NCBI GenBank assembly: GCA_036653735.1
Contig: JAVVTI010000009.1
Location: forward strand, 1 to 32,601
Length of the DNA: 32,601 nucleotides
Origin: CAVCAD01 sp036653735
GTDB lineage: Bacteria > Bacillota_I > Bacilli_A > RF39 > UBA660
Direction: 5' to 3'
The stretch's first letter is position 1; the number at the start of each line of letters is the position of its first letter. Under the pieces are notes generated by a model. The model had not been told where the DNA came from and did not search any database. It saw only the letters and a program-made list of their open reading frames with translations. Positions 31,202 through 32,601 of the stretch are shown piece by piece. Position numbers and translations under genes: made by a program.

Positions 31202-32569
31202 TTACATAGTATGTGTTACACGTATTTCTTCATTAAAATTATGCTCATAGGCTTTAATATAAAAATTTAAGAACTCAAGATTTAATGCTAAAGCTGAAAC
31301 ACTTTTATCAATTAAATCAGTTGTCTTACCTATAGGAGCTAAGTATCTAGCATCAATCATCTTCCTCTGTATATCTTTATTATCTCTTATAAAGTTAAAC
31401 TCTTCTACAATTCTAACTTCTCTTCCGGGTTCATCCTTCAAAGAATTTTCATAGTTAATTCTATTCTCTATTTCTTTAGCTTGTTCTATCGACATAGATG
31501 CTGGATTAAGAAAAATAGTATATACTTTATTTTCTCCAAAATTACTTTGAGTTCTTGTACTTCCCTGTATAGCAAATGAATCTAAACTCTCTGTCTTATC
31601 AACATATGTTTTATCTAAACCAAGAGGATGAGAAACATAAGTATTACCCATTTTACCCCTTATATCCTTAGAGCCACTCTGATATGCATCCTTTAATAAA
31701 TCTCTAGGTATTAATGAATCATCAAACAACTTATTACCAAATTTTAATAAGTCTGCAGTAGTAGTAAATATACCAGCATGTCCACTAAATCCTCCAAGAG
31801 CTACAGACTTAGGATCATTTACTTCACCAAACTCCGCATTCGCACTTCCTGTTGTAAATATCTTTTTAGGTTCAGGTACTATTAAATACGTTTCTTTTAA
31901 ATCTGCTGGATCTAAAACATAATCCTGAAGTAATTCCTGAAAGCTTCTCTTTGTTACTTTTTCTACTACTTCTTTCATAATCATCATACCAATATCATTA
32001 TAATTATATTTACCAGTCTCTACTACTTGTGTAGTATGTAAACAATTTTGTGCTTCATCAATAGTTTTAAAATCAGAAATTCTACCATTAGTTTTAAAAG
32101 TAGTCTCAAATGAAGTTATATCACCCACCGTTAAGTCACCTAAATTAATAAACGAATCATCTAAATCTCTTACCTTAGTATTAAAATTAAATACATTCTC
32201 ACTAATTAAATTATATATAATTATCTGTGTATAAAACTTAGTCATAGAAGCAATATCAAAAAGAGCATTATCATCCATTTTAATACGATTACTTCCACCA
32301 AGATCTCCACCCATTAATCTAACATCTATATTTCCAGTAGAAACACCAATAGAATAACCAGGATATTTATATTCTTCTTTTATAGTTTCAAGTAATGCAA
32401 CATCCTTAGCAATTAAAATACTTATCATCTCTTGTGGTGTCTTATCCTTATTTTCAGATATGATTTTTTGCATATCATGAACACAATTAATAAGTTCCTC
32501 CCTAGATGCATAAGTTTTTCTTTTAATAACCTGATCAATAAATTTCGCTGTTATAATATCTAAATTCAT
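31202..32569 (-). CDS. Serine hydrolase of the beta-lactamase (class C/PBP-like) family
   Basis: A 455-residue protein of the family that includes class C beta-lactamases, D-alanyl-D-alanine carboxypeptidases and esterases. The SxxK motif is SMTK (Ser108, Lys111) in LFDIASMTKFYTQI; the second motif is YND (190-192) in KYNYNDIGMMIMKEV; ALGGFSGHAGIFTTTADLLKFGN and a late AIQGSTRTQ segment fit the rest of the fold. No signal peptide or membrane anchor is visible: the first 60 residues are charged helix, so a cytoplasmic location or unconventional export is implied. The substrate cannot be told from sequence. The ATG at 32569 has a modest AGAAGAG site. Upstream context lies outside the window. 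Confidence 0.88.
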   Translation of the reverse strand: MNLDIITAKFIDQVIKRKTYASREELINCVHDMQKIISENKDKTPQEMISILIAKDVALLETIKEEYKYPGYSIGVSTGNIDVRLMGGDLGGSNRIKMDDNALFDIASMTKFYTQIIIYNLISENVFNFNTKVRDLDDSFINLGDLTVGDITSFETTFKTNGRISDFKTIDEAQNCLHTTQVVETGKYNYNDIGMMIMKEVVEKVTKRSFQELLQDYVLDPADLKETYLIVPEPKKIFTTGSANAEFGEVNDPKSVALGGFSGHAGIFTTTADLLKFGNKLFDDSLIPRDLLKDAYQSGSKDIRGKMGNTYVSHPLGLDKTYVDKTESLDSFAIQGSTRTQSNFGENKVYTIFLNPASMSIEQAKEIENRINYENSLKDEPGREVRIVEEFNFIRDNKDIQRKMIDARYLAPIGKTTDLIDKSVSALALNLEFLNFYIKAYEHNFNEEIRVTHTM

Positions 32570-32601
32570 TTATTTCTCTTCTTTCTTATATAGTAGTTAA
32601 T

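Noticed and set aside
1..32601. Mycoplasma-type genetic code suggested by extreme AT content
   Set aside because: TGG encodes conserved Trp residues and TGA ends several genes, including three in ATGA overlaps, so TGA is a stop here.

Overview
The window looks like a chromosomal segment of a very AT-rich, Gram-positive-type bacterium of the Bacilli. GC is roughly a quarter by eye. TGG is the Trp codon, and TGA is used as a real stop, for example in the ATGA overlaps at 20655-20658, 13918-13921 and 14352-14355. The genetic code is therefore the standard bacterial one, not the Mycoplasma code. Gene order repeats blocks known from Bacillus (radC - spoIVFA - spoIVFB - rplU - prp - rpmA; hrcA - grpE - dnaK - dnaJ; spoVID next to ysxE; ylbJ next to ylbL). 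Extreme AT content, shortened proteins and loss of intervening genes suggest a reduced, perhaps host-associated uncultured Bacilli lineage; that placement is inference.

Layout. Nearly everything is on the minus strand, so operons read from high to low coordinates. (1) 31202-32569: a serine hydrolase of the beta-lactamase fold. (2) 31193-22849: a T-box-controlled pheS-pheT unit, then lemA, a DUF2207 membrane protein, an unusual prepilin-like protein with an 11-residue repeat region and a (DFNF)5 tail, and a membrane-tethered protein. (3) 22427-18854: uvrC, a degenerate RnfC-like protein and holA. (4) 18723-14832: lon, a SpoVID-like LysM protein and a CotS/YsxE-like pseudokinase. (5) 14559-13451: a three-gene operon of small prepilin-like proteins joined by ATGA overlaps. 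(6) 12526-10963: YlbL-type PDZ/Lon-domain protease and a secreted or anchored beta-rich protein with its own promoter and terminator. (7) 10793-8787: radC, spoIVFA and spoIVFB. (8) 8772-7703: rplU, prp and rpmA, with promoter, structured leader and terminator. (9) 7680-37: the heat-shock operon hrcA-grpE-dnaK-tldD-tldE-dnaJ plus a small membrane protein, behind a consensus promoter flanked by two CIRCE operators. Only three genes lie on the plus strand: ylbJ (12578), a small membrane protein (14612) and a shortened YigZ/IMPACT protein (22476).

How the genes work together. Several are translation or quality-control housekeeping genes (pheST, rplU/prp/rpmA, DnaK system, Lon, UvrC, HolA). Threaded among them are homologues of sporulation genes (SpoIVFA/SpoIVFB, SpoVID/YsxE, YlbJ), which implies that sporulation is either retained or only recently lost. 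A third theme is the cell surface: four prepilin-like proteins, a SipW-substrate-like secreted protein, LemA/DUF2207 and a tethered domain protein.

The most unusual items are the repeat-tailed prepilin-like protein, a spoIVFB gene with no standard start codon, an RnfC-like protein without its iron-sulfur domain between uvrC and holA, TldD/TldE embedded in the heat-shock operon, and the double-CIRCE promoter. No tRNA, rRNA, insertion sequence, prophage or CRISPR array was seen.
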